A stretch of DNA of 64,000 bases from Acanthacorydalis orientalis (GCA_034766995.1 CM068316.1:9501700-9565699), one strand, 5' to 3'. Positions 39,105 to 51,240 are shown, numbered from the stretch's first letter. Notes: generated from the letters alone by a model not told the origin. Numbers and translations are program-made.

Positions 39105-39862
39105 ATGATTAACTTACCAAACACTTTAGAAGATCTAACAATTTATACTGGAAATATTTTAGCCCTAAATGATATAAAAGGAAAACCAAAACAAACAACA
39201 TCTGAGGAGGTTTGTATAGGATTTTGAATTATATAAATACTTAATTTCAAGTAAATATTTTTTAGCTCATTGAAAGCTTGAAAATAACGCTAGCAGGTTG
39301 GAAATACGTAGAAGGGAAGAACCAATCGGATAATAAATCTATTGAATTAGTACGAGAAAATGATGACTTGTTACAAAAAATGTCAGAAGTTGAACGAAAA
39401 GATTTAAAAATTGGTGTGAAATTATTTGTGAATCATGAAAATTCTGATGGGATAAAACAAGCAATCTCTAGTAGTTAGTAAATATTTTTTCTATTAATTC
39501 TATTCTAAAGAATATTGATCGTAGTAGCATCATAATTTTTCTTTTTTTTATTACAATATTTTTTATTTGTTTGGCTTAAGATTTTGTGTGTGTGTCTATA
39601 TATATATATATATATAGATGCACAGTATGTATATCAGTGTATATTATTCGTACATATATAAAACAAGTTAAAGTTACTGCTGTTTATAAAATTTATAAAT
39701 ATTTATTTTTAATGCAATTATTTAGTTAATTTATATATTTTTAATTAAGTTTAGTTCTTAATTAACGATTAAAATATAATTCAGATATTTAGAATTGAGG
39801 TACGATAAGAAATTTTGTGATATCACTGTTATCCTTGTGGTACTTTTATATACATACACACC

Positions 39863-39921
<59 letters not shown>

Positions 39922-40483
39922 CTTTTTAGCATTCGAAGCATTAAAAATTGAAACTATTGATAATTTAATACTATCTTATAACAATGGTGTAAATAAACAA
40001 AGTGACAATTCTGAATCTACTATTGACATACTTCCAAATTTGAAAAAAGTTTGGTCACTGTTAGAAGAATACACTAAATCTGAAAAGATATCACAGCTTG
40101 GGGTATCAGATTTGGATGAACAACAATTTCGCGATTTATACCAATGGGCTACTGTGAAGCCTTCCATTATTCAAATAAATTTGGCTAGTTGCTGTGTAGT
40201 ACCACCAACATTACAAGAATTTTGTAACCAAAATAGTATTCAGTTATTAACACACAGCGACTCTATTGGTAAGTAGTGAAATTAAAGTACTGGCGGTAAT
40301 ACAAACACCTATGTTTAATATATATATATATATTTATTAGAAATATTCCCTGAAAATTCCATGGAAAAAGTATTTGGAAATGATTTTTCATCTACCCTGT
40401 TTTGGACAGTTCGTTTTCAAATTCATATTCGATGTCGGGGAGTTTTATCAAGCAAAGGATATATTGTTAATTTTAGAAAATAA
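39105..40483 (+). CDS. Gclm: Glutamate-cysteine ligase modifier (regulatory) subunit
   Basis: Four exons: 39105-39209, 39266-39473, 39930-40268 and 40341-40483, giving 264 codons plus TAA (human GCLM has 274). Donors are GTTTGT, GTTAGT and GTAAGT; acceptors are TTTTTTTAG, TCTTTTTAG and TTTATTAG. The protein binds the catalytic subunit GCLC, raising its glutamate affinity and relieving feedback inhibition in the first step of glutathione synthesis. Family signatures are clear: TGNILA (15-20), VKLFV in exon 2, LGVSDLD (161-167), LYQWATVKP (174-182), INLASCCVVPP (187-197), IQLLTHSD (208-215) and the C-terminal RGVLSSKGYIV. The fold is a non-catalytic aldo-keto reductase barrel. Cys192-Cys193 correspond to the conserved Cys pair of the family. 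The exon 2 donor choice (ending at 39473) is set by phase; reading through would hit TAG within two codons. Introns 2 and 3 carry (TA)n tracts just upstream of their acceptors. Confidence 0.95.
39868..39918. repeat. (TA)n microsatellite in GCLM intron 2
   Basis: About 50 bp of TA ending 11 bp before exon 3, occupying the expected branch-point region of the acceptor. A shorter TA tract at 39597-39616 lies in the same intron. Confidence 0.97.
40318..40332. repeat. Short (TA)n in GCLM intron 3
   Basis: 15 bp of TA ending 8 bp before exon 4 in an intron of only 72 nt. Confidence 0.9.
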
Positions 40484-41549
40484 ATGTTATATATTTCAAA
40501 ATTTTAATTCCTAAGATATTATTGTTTAAAGAAATATTTAAAAATTTATTTTATGTTTTAGTGAAAAAAATTAATTACTCAAATATCTACACAGATTAAT
40601 TCTTTTTGTAGTTTGAGTGGTAGGTATTAAAGGCATTAGAATTTCCTAGAAATAGAATAATATTAATTTTAAAAGAATGAAATTTTAGTTTTCTATTTGT
40701 TGATTATATTAAGTATTTGTAAATTGATTTATTTTTAGCTGAGAAACAAGGACCAAAAATTTTATAATTTCTAAAAAGAAATTCATATTTTTATTAGTTT
40801 TAAAGTAATTTGCTTTAAAGGTAAATATTGTTTTCTCTCTTGATTAATCATGTTTTATGTACTTTTGCTTCTGTAAAGATTTCAGGTGACTTAAATATAG
40901 AGCTTGATTCATAGGTCTTCTGTATTATGAATTAGAATATGCATTTATAAACAAACTTATATTAAAAAATTGTTAAATTTCATATTGAAGTTTTAGACAG
41001 GAGAATTACTTATGATTTTTATATAATCTTTTATATTTTTAATTTTTGTTCACTTACATTGTCAGTATTAATTTTTCAATTTTTATAGTGATTTATTGTA
41101 GTTGAAAAATTTGTCAGTTCATTTTTATTTTTATATCCCTGAATAATATTAACAAATACTTCTTTTCTGTTGTACTTACATATATATAGCACCCTATAAT
41201 ATTTTAATACGCATTTTAATGTTTTGTAAAAGATATGTAATAAATTTATTTGTAAATAAAGTTGTTTATGTAAGTGTAAATAAATCAAAAATGTACTAAT
41301 ACTTTATAAATGCTGTATATGTATTAAAGATTAGTAAAATTAATGAAATGCAAATAGTAAGAAATAATGATATTTTTCATTTTATTACAATTTCTACATA
41401 TTTCTTTTTAGAAACAAAAGTTGTCAATATGTGTGTTTTTATAGTGACATTTTTTTGCAGATGAGTTTTTATATTTTGTATTTTAACAATAAAAAACAGT
41501 ATTTTTATTTAGTTTTATTAGTTTTGTTTATTAAATAAATGAATTAAAT

Positions 41550-41558
<9 letters not shown>
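40484..41558. other. GCLM 3' flank
   Basis: No coding frame. The closely spaced AATAAA hexamers near 41239 and 41255 are possible polyadenylation signals if the 3' untranslated region is about 0.8 kb long. Confidence 0.45.
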
Positions 41559-41623
<65 letters not shown>

Positions 41624-41638
41624 CATATATATATATAC
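41559..41638. repeat. (TA)n microsatellite with CA interruptions
   Basis: About 80 bp of TA with three ATACAT interruptions near its right end. Confidence 0.97.
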
Positions 41639-42136
41639 AACCACTAAATAATTACACTTTATGTTTATTACATTTATGATTTTACTAAGAAGTAATGATA
41701 TTTTTTAAGAATAATAAATTTGTTGCCAAAAATTATAAAATAGCTGCAATTCCATCAGGTAATAATTTTCGTCAATACACTTTACAACATATTTATATTG
41801 TTTAATTATTCATTTTATATATTTAGATAGATTAATACATTTTTAATTTAATGAGGAATTTTTAAAATAATATGATTTATTACTGTTTTTCTTTAAAAAG
41901 ATTGCTTATTTATCCTTTCGCGCGTGTGGTCTTCGAGTAAAAATCGTATGCCATTTACAATATTTGTATTATTTATCTATCAATCTAAACGATTAAGCAA
42001 ACATGATTAAAATTTCATATTTCAAACATTTATGTACTTAAAAAAATAGGAACCCATTCGGTGTTGTGATTTTCTTTATTAAAATTCCCACTGTAGACTT
42101 AAAATAACTCAATTAACTACATATCACATTTATGTA

Positions 42137-42551
42137 CAGGTTACCCCGATTTAAGACGCTTTGTTTAAAGTCGTTTCACACTTAAGTCGTAAAAAAATTC
42201 CCACCTCGACTTGATATTTCGCCTCGGTATTTATCATTTTCTACCACCATCACTTCAGATGAAAGCACGCATTAATTAAGAACTCAAATTAATAAATATA
42301 TATGTGCATACATATGTATAGTATTTTTGCAAAATATATTTCTATATACCTATATGTACTTACAAAAATGCCTATTAATTTGTAAATAAATTTCCATAAT
42401 ATACACATATTCCTATGTACATACATTATTCCAAATTATATGACATAAATTTTGCTTGATATACTTGTATGTATAATTTGGGCTGATGAGTCGTTTCAAG
42501 TTGAGACGCAATTTTGCAGAACGTAACCTCGTTGTAAATAGAGGTATGCTG
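42137..42551. mobile_element. Tigger/pogo-like MITE
   Basis: 415 bp bounded by inverted termini CAGGTTACCCCGATTTAAG and CAGCATACCTCTATTTACAA (read inward) and flanked by TA on both sides. CAG-starting ends with an ACCYC-ATTTA core and TA duplication are characteristic of the pogo/Tigger branch of Tc1-mariner elements. No transposase frame lies inside, so it is nonautonomous. Confidence 0.75.
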
Positions 42552-43312
42552 TATATATAATCAATTCAAACTACTGTTTTGTAGCGTAATAGTAATTAAA
42601 ATTTTTCAGTAACATATTAAACATAATATTAGTTCATGTGAGAACAAAATGTAAATAATAAAAGTTAATACGCGTTTTTATAGAAATAAAAATTTTAATA
42701 AAACTTGTAATTATTAGAGAAAGTTTGTTTCTGTTTATTATTGAAGAAGGTTATAACATCAATTATACTGCTGATTACAAGTTCTAATACCTGTGTTTTT
42801 TTATCAATTCGTTATGGGTTGATTTCAATTTTGAATAGTTATCTTCATAAATAAGCTTAATTTAAATAAATTAGCTTAAGCTAAATGTTAATCAAGATTT
42901 AAACGATATTTGTATAGTAAATGAGGAGTGTACACACTTCTTTTTTAATATTCTAATTGTTAATTTTAGCACCGTATTTCATGGTTTGAAATTAATATTA
43001 AAGTTTAAACACTGATGTTTTTATATATTGTAAATAATAGCATAGATTTTAAACATACATTTAATAGCTTCAGTTTTAATACATTTACTTTTAATAATAA
43101 TGTAATTAAAACTACAAGAAATACCATTAAAAATGGATTATAAATGAATGAATATGAAATTGAAAATGATTTTTATTTATAAATTTATTGTTTTAAACAG
43201 AGGGTACCAACATTTAGGGTATGATAGATTTTTCTAAGATAATAGAACATTTAACTTAATGAAAAATCTTGGATTTTTTTTACTTATATATATATATATA
43301 TATACACTAGGG

Positions 43313-43385
43313 GGCTTCGCTCCTGCTCGCTGCGCTCGGCCACTTGTCAATTATAAACATGCACATGTAACCGAATGAAACAATA
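43313..43385 (-). repeat. Dispersed repeat ending in a GC-rich hairpin, copy 2
   Basis: Inverted relative to 255-325: the strand complementary to this one reads TGTTTCATTCGGTTACATG and then TATAATTGACAAGTGGCCGA. The terminus is GC-rich (CTAGGGGGCTTCGCTCC followed by TGCTCGCTGCGCTCGG) and borders (TA)n at 43287-43303. Read on the minus strand it ends CCCCCTAGT, which fits a CTRRT-type Helitron end, but copy 1 does not. Confidence 0.5.
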
Positions 43386-45285
43386 AACATCAAATAAATA
43401 AGCAGACATGGATTTGTGTATATATATATATATATAGTATGTCTGTATAAACATTTTTGCAGATAGATTATTTTTTGTAAGGTAGTGTTTTATAAAGTTC
43501 TTTATGGATAATTTCGATATCATATATATATATATATATATGGATGTCTTCTATACATTCTGTAATCTATCGAGATCAAACTTCAGAAAATTATTCCATC
43601 TATAATCCAACAGGAAATAAAATATATCCGTGATCCTCATTAACTATCTAATTTCAACGAATTTGCGATATTTTTTTGCAGATAGCAATATTATTTTTCT
43701 CTTGGTTTTTATACATAAATAAAAAGTAAATGTGCACATGTTTATGTATCTGTACCGTGATGCTGTAATATCGAACTCAAGAGACCTAGAAAACTAAAAC
43801 TTTGTATACATATTTTGGAAAATCTCAGAGTATGTAACTTGAGTGTTTTTTTTACATTTTTCATTTAAGATATTCTTTTTATCTCATAGGAAATAATTAT
43901 ATATATTTTGAGGTTATAAGAAAATATAAAATATAAGGCTTTATAAAATTGGATTTTTAATTAAATGTATCCAATAATTATTTATTAATCACTTGATTGT
44001 TGCTTATGGGTGTTTCGATAACAATATCATTATTTGAGATTGTTCCATACTTGAGCACTCTAGGGATGGTTTCACCAACGAAATGCCACATGAGCGATAA
44101 TCAAAAACAATTAATAATCAATTATTTTATATTGTCGATCAGGGAATAATTTTATTGTTTTTGAGGCGAGTAAAAAATAATTTGTGATGATAATTTTAGC
44201 CACAGTTCTTATTTGCATTGTTAAGTGTACGTTTATTTTTAAATAATTCAAAATTGAGGTATGACCTCGAAAATATCAAAATTATAAAAAAAGTATGTGT
44301 GATCTATTATATATATATAATGTTGAGAGAGGAAAAGAAAAAGATAGAGAGACTTGGTGAACAAATAGTTATATTATTTTATGTTCATGTGTAATTCATT
44401 AACTCTAGTTTAAATAATTATAAATTGAAATTTACAGATTTAATAATAAATACAACCACACTCTTGCCGATCGCAACACCCATTCAGTCGTGCACCGCCA
44501 TAATGCAAATGGGGTAAATCTGGCCATTCGGTCGGTAATGTGTTAAGATATGTCACTACAGTAACAAGACTTTCTTTGGAAATAAAATCATTAATTATTG
44601 TATATTTCCAGTTTTATTTGTTTGCTGAAGGCAGATACAGAGGAAGAAAATTATTGTAGAATGCAAAACCATAATTAATTCTAGGCTCTCATTATTCTAC
44701 TGAAAAAATATATTTACTCACATATTTTCTAAATTTCTTCCCAAGTTTTTTCATTCTTGTATTTTCTCTTATTTATAGAATTATAAAGTAAATTAATGAT
44801 TTGTATAAAAATTATATTTCTTTTGTATTGTAAATTTTAGTGTTTTTGGACTTCGTTTCGTAGTTTTATTTATTAATTTCTAAAATTATTATTTTTTTTA
44901 TTTTGGAACTCCTGTCAGTAAATTTGCGGTTTTAATTAGGTTTAATAATAATCATTATTATTATAAAATGTTTAAATTATTAGTATTGAAATTCAAGACT
45001 AAAAATCTTAAGATGAATATAACAATAAATGTCCACATTTCTGAATATATAACTATAAAAATGGAGTATATTGTAAATTTGGATTGAAAGTTGTGACAAT
45101 TCATCTTTTTTTAATATTTATGTTACTATTTCCATACAAGTTCTATACTCGATCAAGTCGAGGAATAAACGTGTGCGTTCATTTCTTGTCGACAACTATT
45201 TCGTTACTTCACGTATTTATTAGTATGTACTGTGTAGAAATAAATTTTAAAAATATATTCAGTCTCGTTGGATACATAAATAGCC
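43386..45285. other. Gene-free AT-rich intergenic DNA
   Basis: Small (TA)n tracts lie at 43420-43437, 43523-43541 and 44309-44320. A short balanced patch at 44460-44560 has no identifiable frame. Confidence 0.55.
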
Positions 45286-45289
45286 GTCG

Positions 45290-45560
45290 ACAATAATTAT
45301 TGATATAACAATAACGCTCAACGTCACAACGAGTCGATTGAGGCACGTGCCGTCACTGTACAAGCCGTGTGTCTGCTAGCAGCGGGTGCGTGTGCCTCGG
45401 GCTACGCCCCGTGCATAAGCATGTAACATTATGACTTAGAGACGAGAACACCATCATCATATGCTACACCGTGCATACTGATTGTGCGCTCGTAACATAC
45501 ACACACGGCACATTGCCGAAGGGTGACTCAGTCAATGTTCAAAGAACTACGCGACTTGCT
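45290..45560. other. Island of balanced base composition
   Basis: About 270 bp clearly richer in G+C than its surroundings, with GAGGCACGTGCCGTCAC (an E-box core CACGTG at about 45345) and a small hairpin CGGGC-TACG-CCCG at 45397-45409. It could be a promoter or a noncoding first exon. No coding frame or splice-linked exon was found. Confidence 0.35.
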
Positions 45561-46095
45561 TATCTGTATTTATTATTTATTAGAATTGATATTATTTATT
45601 GAAGCATCAATTAATAGTACTAGAATAATAATTAGCTTTGGTTTTATGAAAATATTGTTGTTGGGTTTTTTTATATACCGAAATTATGCATATAAATATA
45701 CATATATAACTCTAACAGTCATCATGTATAGACAGAGTTATCGTGTCCAGTACACGTATTCGAAATTATATAGTACTAGTTGTTTTATATAGTGTACACC
45801 TATTTTAAATAAAATGCAAATTAAAGCAGAATGGAAATTAAGTTTTTTGAAGCAACGAATGGTAGACGATGACATGTAGATTGTCTAGAGTAACAAACAA
45901 AAAAATATATTAGTCTATACTACATGAATCTCTATTAAATACTTCTAAAGCTGCTTTAAAATTAAGATGATATTTTGTGTCGAGTAGAATTTGAAAGTTA
46001 TTTTCTATTATAAATTCGTTCATAACTTTCAAATTATTTTGACAAATGTTCTTTGCAATAGGATCAGTGAAATATATGAATGGAAGCTAAAAATA

Positions 46096-47347
46096 TTGGG
46101 TTGGTCCAAAAATAATTGCGGTTTCTACATATCAAGTATAAAGATGCATATATCAGTTAACATTATGTTTATTAATCAAAATAAATATCATTGATCTGTA
46201 CACATTTATCCCGACGGGAAACAAGTTTGTTTATTCCTATAAGATAGAATTTTGGAGTCCTGGAATTAATGAATTCATCGAAAGAGCTTTGAGCTGATGC
46301 TCGATTTTTGAAAACCTTCTCTCGTAGGAAACTACTCAAATGTTTAAAAAAATGATAATCTGTTGGAGGCAGATTCGGAGAATAAGGTGGGTGAGGTAGT
46401 GTTATAACCCAGTTCATTTAATTTTTTTAGTCATTGGCGAGACATGTGTTCGGGCGTTGTCATGAAGAAGAGTTGGTTCTCTTCGATTGATTAATGCTGG
46501 TTGTAAACGTTGCAAATTCTCATGATTTTTTTTTCAGTTACCTGGCAATATTGTTCTGCTGTTACTTTTTCACTATGATTTAAGAAGTTGTAGTGAATGA
46601 TGCCACTTACCGACCACTATACAGTGGCCATAATCTTTTTTCATGAAGCTTCGGTTTAGAAAACTGTTTTGGTTCTTCTCCTCGGTCCAGCCACTATGAT
46701 AAACGTTTTCGATTGTTGTAGAGAATCCACTTTTCATCATATGTGACAATATGATCAAGAAAGACCTCATTTTTGTTACTCAAAAGAAGCGCAGAGCAGA
46801 CTTCGTATCGTTTAATTGCTTGATGTTCGTTTAGTTCATACGGCACCCATGTATCCAGCTTTTTTGTTGAACAACTGTTAAATGATCAAAATTGAGTTCT
46901 TTTGCCACCTCTAGAGTTGTTTTACGTGAGCCCGCTTCAATAATGGTTCTTAAATCATTATTGTCTATAGCTGAAGGACGCCCACGAACCTTCTCATCAT
47001 GAAGGTTTTCGTTTGCATTATGACGTTTTTGGAACTATTGTTGAGCTATACATTCACTGACTGACTCTTCATTAAAAACATTTGATATTTCGAGCAGTTT
47101 CTGTTGCTTTACATCCCAATATAAACTCATACAACAAAATCGCGCGAATTTACTTTTTTTCCATGACTAATTTAAGAAGTTGTATTCAACAATGCTAAAG
47201 AATGAAAACAATAGTTGAAATCAGTAGTGCTAATTTCATTGTTTATAATGATATATCACATTACTATAACAAAATATAACGGTAACTAAAAAAATCAGTA
47301 TCAAATTTAAAGTGATAAAAACCGCAATTATTTTTGCACCAAACTAA
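46096..47347 (-). mobile_element. Full-span mariner relic, Hsmar1-like (family D)
   Basis: A 1252-bp element with inverted ends TTGGGTTGGTCCAAAAATAA and TTAGTTTGGTGCAAAAATAA (read inward), flanked by TA at 46094-46095 and 47348-47349. The minus strand starts MEKK then a stop, followed by IRAILLYEF and KATETARNI. Further on come LLHDNARTHVS with the second catalytic Asp and, in another frame, HPPYSPNLPPTDYHFFKHL with the third Asp, ending DFD-like at YFD. Gene order and motifs match the cecropia/Hsmar1 (SETMAR) subfamily of mariners. Several stops and frameshifts inactivate it. It retains the full length and so is the best reference in this window for its family. Confidence 0.92.
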
Positions 47348-47626
47348 TAGTTTAATTTTCATAGATAGAATTGAATTTATTATTTCTAGAGATATTTTTT
47401 TAAATTCTGTATAACCTGTGACATGTGTTATATAATTTAAACAGTCAATCTATCCTGATAAAGCAGAATAATTTTTATAAAAAAATAAACTTGTAACGAA
47501 ATTCACTAGAAATTATAACTGTTCATAAAAAGTTTACAGTTTGTATATTTTTATATATAGAAATTATAGATATATACTTATATATACAAGTGTTTATGAA
47601 TGAGTTAAGATATATGTAAATGCATG

Positions 47627-49108
47627 TACTTTTCAGAATATACTTTTAAATTTAATATTTCTACTATAAATATATTAATTTGTTTACTGCTTTATATGAA
47701 TACTTTAATGATAATAAGAAAGACTTAAGTTTTAATTAAGACGTCGTGTAATTTTTCAGAAATGAGTTGAATTCTATTAGAATGTTTAGTTCCATGCCTT
47801 TTATCTTTAGATTAAAATTGATTTATATCTTTCTAGAAATATTTTAATAGTAAACACTTTAATATGTTGACTCATTTCAAAATTTAGATCTTTCTCACAA
47901 ATAACAAACTGACATCCCTTTACCATTCGTGTTCCTGATAATAAATTAACAATGAAAATTCCATATTGAAACAATGACATTTTTGTAAAAATGATATCCT
48001 TTTATCAAACATGAAACAGTTTTTAATGAATCACAGATGATTATGGCTGATCGATTTGTGTAGCAGGAAAATTGTCAAATTATTACTATTAGAGGAAAAA
48101 TAACAGTAGAATTATTTTAAGAATATACTTTAAAATATTAACACTATGAAAAATTAGTTTTTAATAGAGTTTAATAAATTACATCGGTGTTTAATTTTTG
48201 AGAGTGGTTAGTTGATTAGTTAAAGAATCTAACTCTTAGGGTGCGTCCGTGTCAAAGTCTATGACGCCCGAATCTAAATTAAAATTCAAAACACAATCTA
48301 TTTGAATACTCGTGTTTGTTTCACTCCCTCCTTTCGTTGAGATTGGTTAAGGTTTGCAATTCCAAAGAGGAGAAAAGTGTTAACATACTATTATTGAGAT
48401 CCATATTTAGAATTAATTAGCAATGTGTGTGGTCTAAACCATAATTTTAAAGAATGCTACTGGACTAATTAAAAAACGATTTATTTATAATAAATATCTG
48501 GTTGATATTTGAAGTTTCAGTTTATAAATGTATTTTTAGACAGTTTTATTAGAAATGTAAGATATTTTATACTTTTTGTATCAACAATTTATTTGAATAA
48601 AAATGTGTGTATTTATTACTAATTTAGATAAAATTATATTTTAAAATAATTTCATATTTTAAGATTATTCTGAATAATTAATGTGAGTACTTTGCAATTT
48701 TCAGAATATACTTTCAATATTTCTACGATAAATTAATTAATTTGTTTAGTGATTTATATAAATACTTGAATGGTAATAAGAAAAACGTATGTTTTAATTA
48801 AAGCGTCGCTTATTTTTTCAGAAATGAGTTGAATTCTGTTAGAATATTTCTTTCCATGCCTTTATCATTGGATTAAAATTGATTGATATCTTTGTAGATA
48901 TATTTTAATAGTAAACACTTTAATATGTTGACTCATTTCTAATTTAGGTCTTTCTCACAAATGATAAACTGACATCCCTTCACCACTCGTTTCCCTAATA
49001 ATAAATTAACAATGAATATTTCATGTGAATACTTTGTAATTTTCAGAATATACTTTTAATATTTCTACTATAAATTTATTTATTTATTTAGTGCTTTATA
49101 TAAAACTA
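47627..49108. repeat. Local three-copy repeat, unit about 335 bp
   Basis: Copy 1 at about 47627-47965 and copy 2 at about 48688-49024 share long stretches such as TTTCAGAAATGAGTTGAATT, TAGTAAACACTTTAATATG and CAAACTGACATCCCTT (ATAAACTGACATCCCTT in copy 2). Copy 3, 49025-49108, is a truncated start immediately abutting copy 2. All are in the same orientation and noncoding. Confidence 0.9.
47966..48687. other. Spacer within the three-copy repeat
   Basis: AT-rich, without coding frames. A more balanced patch at 48230-48300 (GGGTGCGTCCGTGTC) is not identifiable. Confidence 0.5.
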
Positions 49109-49116
49109 TTAATAAG

Positions 49117-49218
49117 TATATATATATATATATATATATAATAAAGTGGCTGATATTATAATTTAGAAATTTAAATCTAGAAAAATTAACGTTTTTATAA
49201 AAAAGATATATGAAAAAG

Positions 49219-49261
<43 letters not shown>
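49117..49261. repeat. Two (TA)n microsatellites
   Basis: TA arrays at 49117-49141 and 49220-49261 follow the last repeat copy. Confidence 0.95.
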
Positions 49262-49266
<5 letters not shown>

Positions 49267-49705
49267 ATATATTCTTTATAACTGAAGTTTATTAGTTTTA
49301 AATTTAATGTTATATAATTTAAATATCAAAAGAGATAATGATAATAATACTTTTGCTTCTTTTAATAAAAAAATATTATTTCTGTCACTGTAGATAAATT
49401 CATTTTCGCATATGAATTTGTAGTTTCTCACGAATTACAAAAAAAATATGGTTCAAAATATCTAATAATTTATCATTTTAATTAGTACACTTTTTTGGAT
49501 TTTCAATGAAGTAAATAATTTGTTTGCTAAAAAATATTATCTATCTCTTCAGTGTTTAGAAATAAGAAATTATATGATTCTAATAGGAATTTATTTGTAA
49601 AGTACGTTTTTTTATTGTGATATAGAAGTCTACATTATTTGGAATAATACACTTACATTAAAAAAAGTAGTATGATAGAAAAAGACAAAAGTATATGTTT
49701 TTCTG

Positions 49706-49907
49706 GTAGTTTTCGTTTTTTAGATCACTTGAGTTTCTGTTCACTAATAGTTCGGCATGGGTGCCATCTTCAAGTAGATTATACATATTTCAATTTGTAT
49801 CTTGGATGACACGATTTTAGATCTGAAGGTATTTAAAATCTAATTAAAGATGGTACATGTGCCGATTAGTGACAACAAATTCAAGTGATCCAAAAGGATG
49901 AAGATTA
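49706..49907. mobile_element. Long-TIR foldback MITE, copy 2
   Basis: Left arm 49706-49780 and right arm 49834-49907 are inverted repeats: TTTTTAGATCACTTGAG, then TTCACTAATAG and GGGTGCCATCTTCAAG on the left; TTTTGGATCACTTGAATTTG, then GTCACTAATCGG and TGTACCATCTTTAATTAG read inward from the right. It is related to 24640-24812 but not identical in its loop. It has no coding capacity. Confidence 0.75.
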
Positions 49908-49909
49908 CT

Positions 49910-50670
49910 AAGACAACTTAACAACGGAATCACAGAATAAAAAAAATAAAAAACATTTATAATTTGTAATAATTTCAGTTTAATAGTAATATTCTATTAA
50001 AAATATGATTTTTTATTTCTATTTTTAATTCATTTTATAATCACACAATATGTGTCTTGAAATCTAATTTAATATCAATTAAAACAGTGATGTTACATTT
50101 TACAAATTAATTTTTCACTCACCGTACAAACCATAAAAAAATTTACGAGAAAAATGTTCAATAAATGAGTATAGATCATTTTTAATTGTTGTTTATGTAT
50201 ATTACGATATAAATGTCTTTATAATCAGAGTATTAAGGGAAAAAATTCCAAAACTTGAGCTAAGATCGATTGTGGAAAATACAATCAACAATAAAAAGAA
50301 ATTATGTTAATAGACTTTTAAATATAAATATTGTTTATTTGAATAGCATCTTAATATTTAAAACCATTCTTATTTATTTAAAGTTTAATTGAGGATTTTA
50401 TATACATATTTATTTACAGTTTTAAAAATGTGGCTATCTAATTAAGGTATTTATACATTTAATCATATTTTTATGAAACTGATAAAATGTATAAGGTAAA
50501 AATATTATCTGTCGATTAAATATCAGGTGATATTATCAGAAATCAATATAAGTAAAATGTAAAAAAGTGTATAAACTAACTGATTAAGAATCAATTTTAC
50601 ACAGAGCCGACAAAAAATATGAATATTGGACAGGTATGAACCTTACACCTGCATGTAGTGAACTGCATGT
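49910..50670. other. Gene-free AT-rich intergenic DNA
   Basis: No coding frame or repeat end recognised. Confidence 0.55.
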
Positions 50671-50674
50671 ACAA

Positions 50675-50788
50675 TCAAGTTAGAAAAAAGGTTATATTGT
50701 ATTCCACCGCAACTCCAGGATCTACTTCTAACACATCGAACGTTACATCATCGTTGAAATCATCATGTTCAGCACGAACTTGAACCAT
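50675..50788 (-). CDS. Possible first coding exon, minus strand
   Basis: From ATG at 50788 the minus strand reads MVQVRAEHDDFNDDVTFDV, then LEVDPGVAVEYNI, reaching a stop after 37 codons. The acidic, balanced amino-acid use is unlike chance frames in this AT-rich DNA. A TATA-like TATATAAG lies about 35 bp upstream. A GTGGAA or later GT could act as a donor within the frame, but no downstream exon was identified. The protein is not recognised. It may be the start of a gene running leftward, or a fragment of a repeat. Confidence 0.3.
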   Translation of the reverse strand: MVQVRAEHDDFNDDVTFDVLEVDPGVAVEYNITFFLT

Positions 50789-51107
50789 TGTCAATATAAA
50801 CCGGATACAACGAACTTATATACAAAATATACGTGTTGTCAGTATTAGCATCGCCCATAATCGCTTCAAACAAACAAAAAAATAAATAAACGACCACACG
50901 CGTTTAACCCTGCTGCTTAAATAAGGGATGTGTTGTCTGTTTATTACGAGAATGAAAAAAGAAATACAACGTGGTACTTGTATCTATAGTGATTGCTATT
51001 CGACCATAAAGTGTGTGTGTGTACGAAAGACGACGATCGGACAATAACAGTAAAATTTTGTGTCACGTCCAACAGTCGGGCCAGGGCCCGTGTTCGGGAG
51101 AGATGAC
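50789..51107. promoter_or_regulatory. Possible bidirectional promoter island
   Basis: A stretch of balanced composition lies between a minus-strand candidate start (50788) and a plus-strand candidate start (51108). It contains TATATAAG-type sequence on the minus strand, (GT)n, and CCAACAGTCGGGCCAGGGCC. Divergent promoters of this size are common in compact insect genomes. Function is inference. Confidence 0.3.
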
Positions 51108-51167
51108 ATGGCGGCAAGCGCAGCATTCTTAATTAAGGAGGCGTTCGGGGAATACGTAAAACGGTGA
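51108..51167 (+). CDS. Possible first coding exon or upstream ORF, plus strand
   Basis: ATG in the good context GATGACATGG opens [19 protein letters not shown], then TGA. A GTGATG donor after ...AAACG at 51163 would splice out the stop. The composition is GC-richer than almost anything nearby. No downstream exon was found to the right, where only repeats follow, so any gene would need a long intron or be lost. Not recognised. Confidence 0.25.
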   Translation: MAASAAFLIKEAFGEYVKR

Positions 51168-51240
51168 TGGTGACTCAGTATATAAGCGAATAGTATTAGC
51201 TGTCATTTTGAATATAGTGATGGGTTGACTTTGTTGGCAA

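Noticed and set aside
39976..40167. 63-codon minus-strand frame
   Set aside because: It lies antisense within GCLM exon 3, whose plus-strand frame has clear family motifs.
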